DNA of 42,263 nucleotides from Clostridia bacterium (GCA_017395065.1 JAFPWH010000018.1:1-42263); one strand, 5' to 3'; shown: positions 16,604 to 24,975, numbered from the stretch's first letter. Notes: a model not told the origin generated them from the sequence alone. Numbers and translations are program-made.

Positions 16604-17341
16604 ATGAACGGAAAACTTAAAAGGATCCTGTGCGTTTTGCTTGCGCTGATCCTGCTTTTGACCCTTGCGTCCTGCGGAGACAAGAAAAAAGCGGGCGGCA
16701 GGAAAGCCGAAGTGACGAGAGTGCCCACTACGCCGAAACCGCCGCGCAAGACGCTCGTGTTCGGCTCTTACGAGCAGGACGACGACCCGATAAACGGCGC
16801 GGAGCCCATCGAGTGGATCATTCTGGAAGAGCGGGAAGACGGCAGTGTGGTCCTTCTGAGCAAATACGCGCTGGACTGCCTGCCCTACAATCCCGAGCTC
16901 ACCCCTGTGGCGTGGAAGACCTGCCGGATCCGCGCATGGCTGAACGAGGACTTTTTCAAAACCGCCTTCGACGCGCAGGAGCAGGAAAAGCTCCTCGTGA
17001 CCACGGTACAGAACGAGGAGACGCCGCACTACATGGTCATCGGCGAATATCAGACCGAGGACAGGGTGTGGCTGCTCAGCGTCGACGAGGTGGACGTCCT
17101 CTACGGCGAAGACGCCGTCATGAAGTGCGTGCCGACGAAGTACGCCCTGGCGCGGGGCGCCAAACAGAGCACGGAGTACGACCTGAACGGGGAAGGCAGC
17201 TGCTGGTGGTGGCTGCGCTCGACCGGCGACGACGCCAACCGCGCCGCCTACGTCAACGACTTTGCCGAGGTCGGCATCTTCGGAAACTCGGTCAATTACG
17301 ACCATTACACCGTGCGCCCCGTCGTGCGCATACTGCCTTAA
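16604..17341 (+). CDS. Lipoprotein with a DUF6273-type domain
   Basis: The signal peptide ends in a lipobox, LASC|G, so the protein should be lipid-anchored outside the membrane. After a Pro/Thr linker (about 38-50), residues 50-245 match the DUF6273 pattern seen in many gut Clostridia: FGSYEQ, EPIEWIILE, VLLSKYALDCLPYN, the CRIRAWLNEDFF block, and the C-terminal WWWLRSTGDDANRAAYVNDFAEVG..VRPVVRI. The fold resembles sulfatase-modifying or C-type-lectin-like domains and is usually thought to bind rather than catalyse. The 245-residue length is normal. GAGGAG lies 7-8 bases before the ATG. It sits between the HAD pair and an SGNH hydrolase, all in one direction. Confidence 0.8.
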   Translation: MNGKLKRILCVLLALILLLTLASCGDKKKAGGRKAEVTRVPTTPKPPRKTLVFGSYEQDDDPINGAEPIEWIILEEREDGSVVLLSKYALDCLPYNPELTPVAWKTCRIRAWLNEDFFKTAFDAQEQEKLLVTTVQNEETPHYMVIGEYQTEDRVWLLSVDEVDVLYGEDAVMKCVPTKYALARGAKQSTEYDLNGEGSCWWWLRSTGDDANRAAYVNDFAEVGIFGNSVNYDHYTVRPVVRILP

Positions 17342-17379
17342 AAACGAAAAATCACGTATTCAAGTGAGGCGAAGCGTTT

Positions 17380-17955
17380 ATGAAAAAAGTATTCCTGCTG
17401 GGCGATTCCATACGGATGGGCTATGACGAGTACGTCCGCGAGCTGCTGCAAGGCACGGCCGAGGTCTTCTATCCCGAGGACAACGGGCGTTTTGCGGGCT
17501 ACACGTACGTCAGCCTCCCTCTGTGGAAAAACATTTCCGGCGATCCCGGAAAAGTAAACGTAGTGCACTGGAACACGGGCCACTGGGACTGCGCGCACTT
17601 TTTCCGCGACAGCGAGCCCTACAGCACCGTGGAGGAATACGCCGCGTGGCTCTACCGCGTGCACGCCTGCATCCGCAGGAATTTTCCGACGGCGCAGGTC
17701 ATCTTCGCCACGACGACCGGGGTCGCCCCGGGCAGATACGAGCAGATGAACAGCCCGCGCAGCAATGAGGAGATCGCCGCCTACAACCGCGCAGCCGAAC
17801 AAGTCATGGCGGAACTGGGCGTTCCGGTAAACGATCTTGCGGCGTTCACCGCGGATTTTCCGCTTGAATATTTTGCGGACGAGGTGCATTTTACCGAAGC
17901 GGGCTATCGCCTGCTGGCAGGAAAAGTGGCGGACGAGATACGCAAGTATCTGTGA
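17380..17955 (+). CDS. SGNH/GDSL-family hydrolase
   Basis: This is a cytoplasmic SGNH hydrolase-fold protein of 191 residues without a signal peptide. Block I is LLGDSIRMG with the nucleophile S10. Block III has N65 in HWNTGHWD. Block V is FADEVHFTEAG with D167 and H170. The Gly of block II is not obvious, as is common in divergent members. Such enzymes remove acyl groups from sugars or lipids; the substrate is unknown. It starts 38 bases after the lipoprotein gene with GAGGCG upstream and is the last rightward gene before a convergent terminator, suggesting one transcript with the HAD pair. Confidence 0.85.
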   Translation: MKKVFLLGDSIRMGYDEYVRELLQGTAEVFYPEDNGRFAGYTYVSLPLWKNISGDPGKVNVVHWNTGHWDCAHFFRDSEPYSTVEEYAAWLYRVHACIRRNFPTAQVIFATTTGVAPGRYEQMNSPRSNEEIAAYNRAAEQVMAELGVPVNDLAAFTADFPLEYFADEVHFTEAGYRLLAGKVADEIRKYL

Positions 17956-18000
17956 CGTTCATGCGGCAGAAACAAGCCGGGCAAATGGGTAAACGGCACA

Positions 18001-18028
18001 AAAGAACGGCTGCCCGGCAGGGCAGCCG
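18001..18028 (-). terminator. Terminator of the leftward uroporphyrinogen-decarboxylase-fold gene
   Basis: An 8-9-bp GC-rich stem (CGGCTGCC pairing with GGCAGCCG) is followed, read leftward, by TTCTTTTG. It may also act weakly on the converging SGNH hydrolase gene. Confidence 0.6.
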
Positions 18029-18076
18029 CACAGGGACTTCGTGAAAGCTTTGGCTTCTTTCGCGTAAACGCCCCTT

Positions 18077-19180
18077 TTATTTTGCCTTCCAGGCCCGCGC
18101 CGCGCGGAACATTTCGATGATGTTTTCCGGCGGTACGTCGCCCTGCAGGTTGTGCGCCGCGGCGAAGACGTATCCGCCGCCGGGCTGCATGACGCTAAGC
18201 AGCTTATCGACCGCCGCGTCGATTTCTTCGACCGTGCCCCTGGGCAGCACGCGCTGCGTGTCCAGACCGCCGTGAAAGACGATGTCCTTCCCGTAAAGCG
18301 CCTTGAGCCTTTGCGGGTCCATGTCGCTTCCGGCGGGCTGTATGGGATTCAGAATGTCCACGCCGCACTTCTTTAGCTGCGGGATCAGTGCGGATACGTT
18401 GCCGCACGAATGATGCAGGTATGGACAGCGCACGTACTTTTTGGTGTATGCGATCCTTTCGGCAAAGTACGGCGCGATCAGGCTTTCAAATGTGCGGGGA
18501 GACATAAACAGCCCCTGCTGCGTGGCAAAATCGTCGCCGCTGGAGGTAAAGTCGATATAGGGCGAAAGCGGTGGGTAATAGCGCTCGATGACCCTTTTCT
18601 GATAGGCGGTGACGATCTCGAAAAAGCGCCGCACAAAGGGCTCATCCGTAATCAAACGCACCATGAATTCCTCAAAGCCGAGCATCCAGCAGCCCAGTTC
18701 GAAGATGCCGTAAACGGGATGCGACGCGCAGACGACGTAATCCGTGTTTTCGTGCAGGTACTTCGCTTTGGAAACGATCTCGTCGATCTCGCTCTGTGGA
18801 ACGGAATCCGGGTCGGGCCAGGGGTATTTTTCGAGGTCTTCGATCTCGGCGTCCCTGAGCGGATGCGTCACGATCTCCCAGTACAGGCCGGTATAGTGCC
18901 TTTCCATGCCCCACTCGTCCACATAGGCCGTATCGCTCAGCTTTCTTTTTTGCGATTTCGGCGGGCGCAGTATGTGACCGACCCCGCGGGTGTCGATGTC
19001 GAGAAAGCGGAACAGCTTTTCGCGGTTTTCTTCGCGGCTCCCGCCGTAGCCTAAAAGCGCAAACAGCGGCCTTTCCGCTTCCTCGACCATCTCGGCAAGC
19101 GGGCAGCCGCACAGATCGAGCAGCACCTTTTCAGGCGTCCTGTGGGCCATGATGTCCGAAAAAACCTGTCTTCTGTTCAT
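18077..19180 (-). CDS. Uroporphyrinogen decarboxylase (URO-D) fold protein, probable corrinoid methyltransferase
   Basis: The 367-residue protein has the URO-D/MtaA/CmuA fold: an N-terminal NRRQVFSDIMAHRTPEKVLLDLCG, the middle SHPVYGIFELGCWMLGFEEFMVRL, then LHHSCGNVSALIPQLKKCGVDILNPIQP with His/Cys residues at the zinc-ligand positions used by methylcobamide:thiol methyltransferases, and FHGGLDTQRVLPRGTVEEI. True haem-pathway HemE has an N-terminal arginine-rich motif not seen here. The likely role is methyl transfer to or from a corrinoid protein or demethylation of a plant methoxy compound; no corrinoid protein is adjacent. GGAG precedes the ATG by 6 bases. It is divergent from the TIM-barrel gene; a related URO-D-fold gene lies beyond that. 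Confidence 0.8.
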   Translation of the reverse strand: MNRRQVFSDIMAHRTPEKVLLDLCGCPLAEMVEEAERPLFALLGYGGSREENREKLFRFLDIDTRGVGHILRPPKSQKRKLSDTAYVDEWGMERHYTGLYWEIVTHPLRDAEIEDLEKYPWPDPDSVPQSEIDEIVSKAKYLHENTDYVVCASHPVYGIFELGCWMLGFEEFMVRLITDEPFVRRFFEIVTAYQKRVIERYYPPLSPYIDFTSSGDDFATQQGLFMSPRTFESLIAPYFAERIAYTKKYVRCPYLHHSCGNVSALIPQLKKCGVDILNPIQPAGSDMDPQRLKALYGKDIVFHGGLDTQRVLPRGTVEEIDAAVDKLLSVMQPGGGYVFAAAHNLQGDVPPENIIEMFRAARAWKAK

Positions 19181-19207
19181 TTGTTTCTCCTTTTGTTCCC
19201 GTGGGCA

Positions 19208-19236
19208 TTGAAAGTTTGTCCGATGCGTGTTATGAT
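19208..19236 (+). promoter_or_regulatory. Sigma-A type promoter for the TIM-barrel gene
   Basis: TTGAAA, 17-bp spacer, TATGAT, about 22 bases before the ATG at 19259, placing the start of transcription just upstream of the ribosome binding site AAGGGAG. It excludes earlier in-frame ATGs. Confidence 0.72.
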
Positions 19237-19258
19237 AATGGGGAAGGGAGTGATCCTC

Positions 19259-20671
19259 ATGCTGACCAAACGCATCATCGTCGACAACGACGGCGGAGAC
19301 GTATTCGGCTGCAAAAGCGCTTCATACGAAGATTTTATCGCGGCAAGATTAATAAATCTACCGTCGACGAAGGCCACGACGTTATTTTACACGACGATCA
19401 GCTCGGGCTTCGGCCTGTTTTCGCATCGCACGGCGCTGGGCACCGTCCGCGTGGGGCAGGAGCCGTATCTGCAGTACAACCGCGTTTCGGAAATGCTTGA
19501 CCTGGGCACGGACTGCCTTCAGTACGTTTCCCGCTTTTGCAGGGAGCAGGGCATCGAGCTGTTCTGGGGCATGCGCATGAACGACACCCACGACGGGACC
19601 GGCCAGTACTATTCTGACCTGTCGTTCCGCCAGAACCGTTTCAAGAACGAGCACCCGGAGTGCCTGCTGGGTTCGCCCGACCGCTATCCGAGACACGGCG
19701 CGAGGACGGCCGTCAACTACGCGATGCCCCTCGTGCGCGAGCTCGCCTTCGGCTTCGTCAAAGAAGTCCTGGATTCTTACGACATCGACGGCGTGCATCT
19801 GGATTTCTTCCGGCATCCCGTCTTCTTCCCGACGCCCGCAAGCGGCGAGCACGCGACGGAAGAGGAGATCGGCCTCATGACCGAACTGGTAAAGCGCATT
19901 TCTTCGGAAGTCCGTTCCCATGGAAAGCTGCTGTCTGTCCGCGTGCCGGACGACGTCGGCTATTCCCGCTTTTTGGGGCTCGACGTGGAGGACTGGCTGC
20001 GCACGGGCCTGATCGATCTGCTGTGCACGACGGGCTACGTTCAGTTAAACGACTGGGAATACAGCTGCCGCCTCGGGCACCGCTACGGCGTGCCGGTCTA
20101 TGCTTCGCTGGACGAGATCCGTCCCTCCAACGCCGGCAAGGTCGCGCCTGAGCGCAACCGTCCCGAAGTCATGCGCGCCCGCGTGTGCGACGCGCTGGGG
20201 CAGGGCTGCGACGGAATACTGTTTTTCAATTACATCTTCGACAGCGACGTTTCAAAGCCCGACGTCAGGCAGCGCCACGAGCTCATAAGGCAGGCTTCCG
20301 ACCCTTCGCTTCTTGCCGCAAGTCCCCGCTGCTATTACGCGAGCTACCGGGGCATCGGAACCATCGCCGGCGGCGCGCCGTACCATCGCTGGTTTCAGCA
20401 GATCTGCACGCTCACGCCCGTGTCTCCCGTCGCCGTGCAGGGAGAAAGAGACATAAGAATGTTCATCGCCAGCGCCGCCGGAAACGCGACCGTCCGCATA
20501 CTGGTCGACGACGACGCCTGTGCGAGCGTAAGCTTCGAAGGGCAGACGGAGAAGCTCGTTCCCGGCGAAAACGTCTTCCGAACCGACAGGCTGAAGGACG
20601 GCTGCACGGTCTTTCGATTCCGCGCCGAAAAGCCCTTCGTCCTGTACGACCTTTCGGTCTCCTTCGACTGA
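19259..20671 (+). CDS. Glycosidase-like TIM-barrel protein (family 10-like)
   Basis: This is a cytoplasmic protein of 470 residues. The first 350 residues look like a (beta/alpha)8 barrel of the 'family 10-like glycosyl hydrolase' group: ELFWGMRMNDTHDG, DIDGVHLDFFRHPVFF (strand 4-type end with Asp), LLSVRVPDDVGYSRFLGLD, DLLCTTGYVQLNDWEYS, VPVYASLDEIRPS and GCDGILFFNYIFDSD. Residues from about 385 form a beta-rich accessory domain, probably carbohydrate-binding-like (FIASAAGNATVRILVDDDACASVSF). No CAZy family can be fixed from motifs alone. The start is set by the promoter 22 bases upstream and AAGGGAG. Sitting between two URO-D-fold methyltransferase-like genes, it may process methylated sugar or glycoside substrates (inference). 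Confidence 0.65.
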   Translation: MLTKRIIVDNDGGDVFGCKSASYEDFIAARLINLPSTKATTLFYTTISSGFGLFSHRTALGTVRVGQEPYLQYNRVSEMLDLGTDCLQYVSRFCREQGIELFWGMRMNDTHDGTGQYYSDLSFRQNRFKNEHPECLLGSPDRYPRHGARTAVNYAMPLVRELAFGFVKEVLDSYDIDGVHLDFFRHPVFFPTPASGEHATEEEIGLMTELVKRISSEVRSHGKLLSVRVPDDVGYSRFLGLDVEDWLRTGLIDLLCTTGYVQLNDWEYSCRLGHRYGVPVYASLDEIRPSNAGKVAPERNRPEVMRARVCDALGQGCDGILFFNYIFDSDVSKPDVRQRHELIRQASDPSLLAASPRCYYASYRGIGTIAGGAPYHRWFQQICTLTPVSPVAVQGERDIRMFIASAAGNATVRILVDDDACASVSFEGQTEKLVPGENVFRTDRLKDGCTVFRFRAEKPFVLYDLSVSFD

Positions 20672-20739
20672 AAAGCGAAAGGGCTTTCACACGTTTATTC
20701 GCATTTTGAGAAGATCAGGCTTTCGGGGAGGGTATCCGT

Positions 20740-21795
20740 ATGACGCCGTCGGAGCGCGTAAGGGCAGTGTATCACCGGCAAACGCCGGATTACGTGCCGT
20801 TTACGATCTATGAAACAAAGGTGAAGGGGCGGCCCTACGAACGGCAGCTCATGGATCTTGACATCTGCTGCATACGCCGCGTATCGTCCTACCGCGTCGT
20901 GCAGGAGGGCGATGTGTCTGTCGACCTGCAAAGAAGCGGGCTCCCCGGCGGGCGCAGCATGCTTCGCACGGTCACGCATACGCCGTTTGGCGATCTGACA
21001 AAAACGGAGGAATGTGACGAGATCACCGTCTGGACGCGGGAATACCCGTTCAAGGACGAAAAAGATTACGACAAGCTCTTTTACGTCTTTGATCACCAAA
21101 AGGCGGTGCCCGATTACGAAGCACTTACCGACAGTTGCGAGGAGGACGCGAAAAACGCTTCGGTGCTCGTGCGCACGCACCTGCCGCACGAACCGGTCTC
21201 CGATCTGCTCGGCTACATCATGGGGCCGGAGACGTATTGCTACGAATGGATGGACAACCGGGACAGGCTCCTTGAGCTCGTTGACCGCATGCGGCGCGTA
21301 TACCGGCAGACCTATGCGATCACGGCGAACGATCCCTTCGAGATCGTGAATCAGGGCGGGAACCCCACGCCCGAGATCATAGGCCGTGAGGGCTTTCGCC
21401 GGTTTTACATGCGCGAATACGCCGACGCGTACGAAGTGATCCACGCCGCCGGAAAGCAGCTCGGCACGCACCTTGACGCCTGCAACGCGCCGATCATGGA
21501 TCTGATCGCGGAATCGAAGCTGGACTATATCGAAGCGTACGACCCGGTCATGAGCCCGGGCGTTCACGAGGCGACGCGGATATTCGGCGACAAGCTGCTG
21601 TCGTTGCACTTCCCGTCTGCCTGGCAGATGCACGACGAAGAACAGATCGTAAAGGACACGCTGGGCCTGATCGAGGCGGCGAAGGACCCGCGCAGACTGA
21701 TCATCGGCATCACCGAAGACGCGCCGATGGACCGCTATGTGCCCATCGTGCGCGGCATCATGAAGGGGATAAGCACCTACGGGAGTCTTCGGTAG
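20740..21795 (+). CDS. URO-D fold protein, second copy in the cluster
   Basis: A 351-residue protein of the same superfamily as the leftward gene at 18-19 kb: TPSERVRAVYHRQTPDYVPFTIYE at the start, then HEPVSDLLGYIMGPETYCYEWMDNRDRLLELV, GKQLGTHLDACNAPIMDLIAESKLDYIEAYDPVMSPG and LSLHFPSAWQ. The usual HxCGN zinc-type motif of the other copy is replaced by HLDACN, so metal ligands and substrate may differ. Not HemE. It follows the TIM-barrel gene by 68 bases without a terminator and is probably co-transcribed. GGGAGG lies upstream of the ATG. Function inferred only at the level of corrinoid/methyl or decarboxylase chemistry. Confidence 0.76.
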   Translation: MTPSERVRAVYHRQTPDYVPFTIYETKVKGRPYERQLMDLDICCIRRVSSYRVVQEGDVSVDLQRSGLPGGRSMLRTVTHTPFGDLTKTEECDEITVWTREYPFKDEKDYDKLFYVFDHQKAVPDYEALTDSCEEDAKNASVLVRTHLPHEPVSDLLGYIMGPETYCYEWMDNRDRLLELVDRMRRVYRQTYAITANDPFEIVNQGGNPTPEIIGREGFRRFYMREYADAYEVIHAAGKQLGTHLDACNAPIMDLIAESKLDYIEAYDPVMSPGVHEATRIFGDKLLSLHFPSAWQMHDEEQIVKDTLGLIEAAKDPRRLIIGITEDAPMDRYVPIVRGIMKGISTYGSLR

Positions 21796-22075
21796 GATTT
21801 TCCGCCCTTTGACCGGCGATCAGCTTTTCCTGTCCGGCCCGATGTGTGTGAACAGATCGTCGATCCCGCTGCAGGAGTTAGTGCTGAGCACCATATCGGC
21901 CTGTTCCTTCGTTCCGGCGCCTGTATGATCTGTGCGTGCGCAAGCATGAGTTCTGCCTCCGTCCGTCGGGGCTCCCGTTGGACTTGTTCCGCTGCCGGAA
22001 GTGCATCGCTTCCTGGTTATGCCTTCAGGATTTCCCGCGCGCAATCACGTTCCCGCCCGCCGTTTGCCGTGAGGC
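21796..22075. other. Intergenic stretch, possible gene remnant on the minus strand
   Basis: No intact gene was found. On the leftward strand a frame ending at 21820 reads a protein-like tail (EQADMVLSTNSCSGIDDLFTH). A second frame just upstream reads AEQVQREPRRTEAELMLAHAQ. This could be a frameshifted C-terminus of a lost gene, but I do not recognise the family. Confidence 0.25.
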
Positions 22076-22104
22076 TTGCGAAGGGGGAGGGAGTGTGCTA
22101 TAAT
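22076..22104 (+). promoter_or_regulatory. Sigma-A type promoter for mntP
   Basis: TTGCGA, 17-bp spacer, TATAAT. Transcription would start about 35 bases before the ATG, leaving no room for the yybP-ykoY manganese riboswitch often found at this gene. Confidence 0.72.
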
Positions 22105-22145
22105 CGGCAGTATAAAGTTCGAGTACGGAAACTTAAGGAAAACGC

Positions 22146-22739
22146 ATGGAAACAGAAGCACTCTTTATACTCAACAGCGCCCTGCTCGGCGTGGGGCTTG
22201 CGATGGACGCTTTTTCCGTGTCGCTGGCGAACGGGCTGAGCGCGCCGAAGCTTTCGCGCGGGATGCGGGCAGCGATCCCGCTGACCTTTGCCGCCTTCCA
22301 GTTCCTCATGCCCATGATCGGCTGGTTTTGTGTGCGCAGCATCGCGGAAGCGTTTGCCGCCTTTCAGAAGGTCGTCCCCTGGATCGCGCTTGCGCTGCTG
22401 CTCTATATCGGCGGCAAGATGCTGATCGAGGGCATCCGGAGCAAGGACGCACAGGACAGCGACGGTGCCGTGCTTAAGCCCTATACGCTCTTCGTTCAGG
22501 GCGTTGCGACCTCGATCGACGCGCTCTCGGTGGGCTTTACGATCGAGGGATACCGCTTCGGGCACGCGCTCGAGGCCGGCCTGATCATCGCGGCCGTGAC
22601 ATACGTGCTCTGCTTTTTCGGGCTCAGGATCGGCCAGCGCTTCGGGACCCGCCTTTCCCGGAAAGCCACCATTCTCGGCGGCGTGATCCTGATAGGCATC
22701 GGCGTCGAGATCTTCATAACCGGCATTTTCGGCGCGTAA
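22146..22739 (+). CDS. mntP: Manganese efflux pump MntP
   Basis: MntP exports Mn2+ across the membrane and protects against manganese excess. The 197-residue protein has six hydrophobic segments arranged as two inverted three-helix repeats. Each repeat carries the family's Asp motif in a helix: GVGLAMDAFSVSLANG (about 15-30) and GVATSIDALSVGFTI (about 118-132). Other conserved pieces are PLTFAAFQFLMPMIGW and LLLYIGGKMLIEG. Its own 17-bp-spacer promoter lies upstream, and it seems to be a single-gene unit. It is the last typical high-GC gene before the composition drops. Confidence 0.94.
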   Translation: METEALFILNSALLGVGLAMDAFSVSLANGLSAPKLSRGMRAAIPLTFAAFQFLMPMIGWFCVRSIAEAFAAFQKVVPWIALALLLYIGGKMLIEGIRSKDAQDSDGAVLKPYTLFVQGVATSIDALSVGFTIEGYRFGHALEAGLIIAAVTYVLCFFGLRIGQRFGTRLSRKATILGGVILIGIGVEIFITGIFGA

Positions 22740-22933
22740 AAGCGCGGCATGACACCGCCGCCCGAATACACATAACGTCAAGTGTTTATGGACTGCTTTG
22801 AGAGTTGAAAAAGCGGCCAAAGATTTAAATAAAAATTAACAGAAAAATTGTCTCGGAATGGGCACGAGAATTGTCTTATATAGTGTAATATAATTGAGAA
22901 CGATTCATGCTGCAAAAGGAGTGAGACGCTTAT

Positions 22934-23446
22934 ATGAAAACTGCAAAGAACAAGATGATCTTTGCGTTTGTACTGGTGCTGTTATTGATTGCGGGAGCAA
23001 TAGTAACGATCGGCATTATTCATAATAACAGCGACACCGCAAAACTGTATCCGCTCGAACAAGCTGCGAAGAACGATCTCCGGCGCATGCTTGATGCGAT
23101 GCACGAGACGCCTGAGAAGTATTCCACGCTCGGTTATTTCACCGAAACGGAGTGCAAAGACGATTACTGCAAATTTGAAAAATACATAAGGACCTCAGAT
23201 TATTACGGACTGCTGACAGTCATAGTTTATCGTCATTCGCAGAGGGATGAAAGTGCGTATGATCTTGATCGAAACCTTAAATACTTTTATTATAAAACGA
23301 CTGATGAAACCAATCCCAATGCCTGGTCCTTCTGGTACTATGACGGACAAAGCTATGTGAATATAGACCTGTGGAGCAAAAGCGATGAGACAAACGCAGC
23401 ACGGGAAGTGCTTGAGGAGTTGATCGCTGCCGTGACAGCCGCTTGA
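22934..23446 (+). CDS. Membrane-anchored hypothetical protein
   Basis: Not recognised. The 170-residue protein begins with a basic stretch (KTAKNK) and one hydrophobic segment (about 8-28, FAFVLVLLLIAGAIVTIGI), then a soluble extracellular part rich in Tyr, Asp and Lys. No lipobox and no clear cleavage site are present, so it is probably a single-pass anchored protein. AAAAGGAGTGAG lies 13 bases before the ATG. It has its own AT-rich upstream region with a TATAAT box (22889-22894). Lower GC than the genes to its left, suggesting different ancestry. Confidence 0.7.
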   Translation: MKTAKNKMIFAFVLVLLLIAGAIVTIGIIHNNSDTAKLYPLEQAAKNDLRRMLDAMHETPEKYSTLGYFTETECKDDYCKFEKYIRTSDYYGLLTVIVYRHSQRDESAYDLDRNLKYFYYKTTDETNPNAWSFWYYDGQSYVNIDLWSKSDETNAAREVLEELIAAVTAA

Positions 23447-23559
23447 TATAGCCGGAGAATGCGCGCTGACCATTGCAGTTTGCCTTTCGCTGTTCTTCCG
23501 CGCAATCTGAGATGAGGGGGAAAAAGCAACAACGATGCAAAACTGTTGGAGGATAAAAA

Positions 23560-23774
23560 ATGAAAAAACTGTGATCAAATTGGCTATAGTCGCTTTGGCA
23601 GGTGCTTTATGGGGAACTGTAGCTATACTTGACTTCATTGACAAGGATTTTATTCCAAATACTGCTCTGTTTGTAATGCATCTCATATGAGCCGTCGTCT
23701 GGATCGCGGCGTTCTTCGTCAATCTGCAAAAGTATTTGAAAGAAAAGAAAAACAAGGATCATACGAAGTATTAG
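23560..23774 (+). pseudogene. Broken small two-helix membrane protein
   Basis: A GGAGG site precedes ATGAAAAAACTGTGA, which stops after four codons. One more A in the A6 run would open the frame MKKTVIKLAIVALAGALWG..., a 71-codon membrane protein with two hydrophobic segments and a basic tail (KYLKEKKNKDHTKY). Within that frame a TGA (23688) interrupts HLI|AVVW, where Trp would fit the helix. Two separate lesions make decay more likely than a single sequencing error. Read-through or recoding of TGA is unlikely, because TGA is an ordinary stop elsewhere in the window. Family not recognised. Confidence 0.6.
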
Positions 23775-23794
23775 AACACAACTGCGCATTCTCT

Positions 23795-24050
23795 TCCGCG
23801 CGAGCAGCGCCTGCAATACGAACAGAAAGACAGCTATCTTGAGCAGCCCTTTGAGTATATCGAGCGTCTTTTTCGGCACGCCCGCGATCAATCCGATCCC
23901 CGGATCGATCGCAAGCAGTACAGCCAGACAGATCAGGCTGTCCGTCATGAACGCGGCCACGCAGATCGCGACGGTCAGCAGTATTTTGGTTATGGGATTC
24001 AGCCGGTGGATCAGCGAATTGCCCGGCACGTACTGAAACAGATCCTTCAT
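23795..24050 (-). pseudogene. N-terminal fragment of an ECF transporter T component (EcfT)
   Basis: About 85 codons read MKDLFQYVPGNSLIHRLNP, TKILLTVAICVAAFMTDSL and a coupling-helix-like GVPKKTLDILKGLLKIAVFL. This is the start of EcfT, the membrane subunit of vitamin and metal ECF importers, normally about 260 residues. The homology stops near 23795, where the frame runs on as antisense of the neighbouring broken gene. The usual ATPase partners are absent. The fragment points left while everything around it points right, which suggests rearrangement. Confidence 0.6.
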
Positions 24051-24065
24051 CCTCCGCAGGCAGTT

Positions 24066-24257
24066 GACACAGCAGAGGGCATCGAGGGCGGCAGTGAGGC
24101 CGGAGGGCTGGCGCTGTTCTCGCCCTGGGGCAATGTGGTTATGTTCTATGACAGCTTCGGCTCCTATCCAGGCCTGTATATTCTGGGTCAGGCCGTGGAG
24201 GGCATAGAGCAGATCGGCAGCCTGTCTGGAACGATTCATGTGAAGGCGGTGAAATAA
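24066..24257 (+). pseudogene. C-terminal fragment of a cyclophilin-like fold protein
   Basis: The frame matches the end of the bacterial cyclophilin-like family: GLALFSPWGNVVMFYDSFG, then YPGLYILGQAVEGIEQIGSLSG and a terminal strand (TIHVKAVK). The N-terminal half is missing and is replaced at about 24050-24065 by the inverted EcfT fragment. The stop codon abuts the TTG start of the flavodoxin-like gene, a pairing that suggests an original two-gene operon with the reductase. Confidence 0.55.
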
Positions 24258-24788
24258 TTGAGAATACTGATTCTGAATGGCAGTCCTCGTCCGAAGGGCA
24301 ACACAAAACGGATGATTGGCGCTTTCTGTGAGGGGCTGGAGAAGGCCGGGCACGAATGGGACGTGACGGATGTGTGTCGGCTGAACATTCGCGGCTGCCT
24401 TGCCTGCGAATACTGTCACGGCAAGGGGAACGGTCAGTGCGTCCAGAAGGATGATATGCAGAATGTGTATCATCTGCTTCAGAAAGCAGATATGCTGGTA
24501 ATAGCTTCTCCCATCTACTACCACGGGCTGACGGGCCAGCTGAAGTGCTGCATTGACCGCTTCTACGCTATGCTCTATCCAAAGAAACCCATGAAGCTGA
24601 CAAGGGTCGCCATGCTGTTGGTCTCCGGCGATCCGGACATGTATGAGGGCGCGCTGTTCTCCTACAAAGGAGATTATTTGGATTATCTGGGGCTGGAGGA
24701 TATGGGCGTCATCACCGCCCAGGCCTATGCGCCAGGCCTGTCGGAGGCAAAGCTGGAAGAAATCAGGATGTTTGGAGCGTCACTATAA
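24258..24788 (+). CDS. NADPH-dependent FMN reductase / flavodoxin-family protein
   Basis: This is a flavodoxin-fold oxidoreductase of 176 residues: phosphate loop LNGSPRPKGNTKRM (6-19), a CxxCxxC-like stretch CLACEYCHGKGNGQC common in iron-sulfur flavoprotein relatives, and ASPIYYHGLTGQLKCCIDRFY around the flavin isoalloxazine site. It likely binds FMN and reduces quinones or other small acceptors. The start is TTG, directly after the TAA of the cyclophilin-like fragment, with GGCGGTGA upstream; there is no ATG candidate before the LNGSPRP motif. Lower-GC neighbours and gene debris on both sides suggest an accessory location. Confidence 0.88.
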   Translation: MRILILNGSPRPKGNTKRMIGAFCEGLEKAGHEWDVTDVCRLNIRGCLACEYCHGKGNGQCVQKDDMQNVYHLLQKADMLVIASPIYYHGLTGQLKCCIDRFYAMLYPKKPMKLTRVAMLLVSGDPDMYEGALFSYKGDYLDYLGLEDMGVITAQAYAPGLSEAKLEEIRMFGASL

Positions 24789-24790
24789 TC

Positions 24791-24956
24791 ATGATCAATA
24801 TCCGATATATGACTGCGGAACATTTTGTGAGCGATGGAGATCATTCTGGGGATGGATCCGGATATCAGTCCAACATTTTTCACGCTGTTTCATGAGCGAA
24901 TCGATACATGCATAATTCTATGCACGATTTATGCATATAATTGTGCAGAATGTTAA
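24791..24956 (+). pseudogene. Possible acetyltransferase (GNAT) remnant
   Basis: A short frame starts MINIRYMTAEHFV, which resembles the N-terminus of GNAT acetyltransferases. A second frame continues with GMDPDISPTFFTLFHERIDTC, also GNAT-like, and then stops. The remaining two thirds of such a gene are absent. The similarity is weak. Confidence 0.25.
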
Positions 24957-24975
24957 CTCACTGTTTACTGCACAA

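Noticed and set aside
22104-22146. yybP-ykoY manganese riboswitch before mntP
   Set aside because: The predicted leader is only about 35 nt, too short for that riboswitch, and its conserved sequence is not seen.
23688-23690. TGA read as Trp in the small membrane protein
   Set aside because: TGA ends many intact genes here (for example tuf), and the same pseudogene also carries a frameshift, so recoding is not needed.
23607-24524. 305-codon minus-strand frame
   Set aside because: Only about 85 codons (EcfT head) are protein-like. The rest is antisense to the FMN reductase, the cyclophilin-like fragment and the broken membrane protein.
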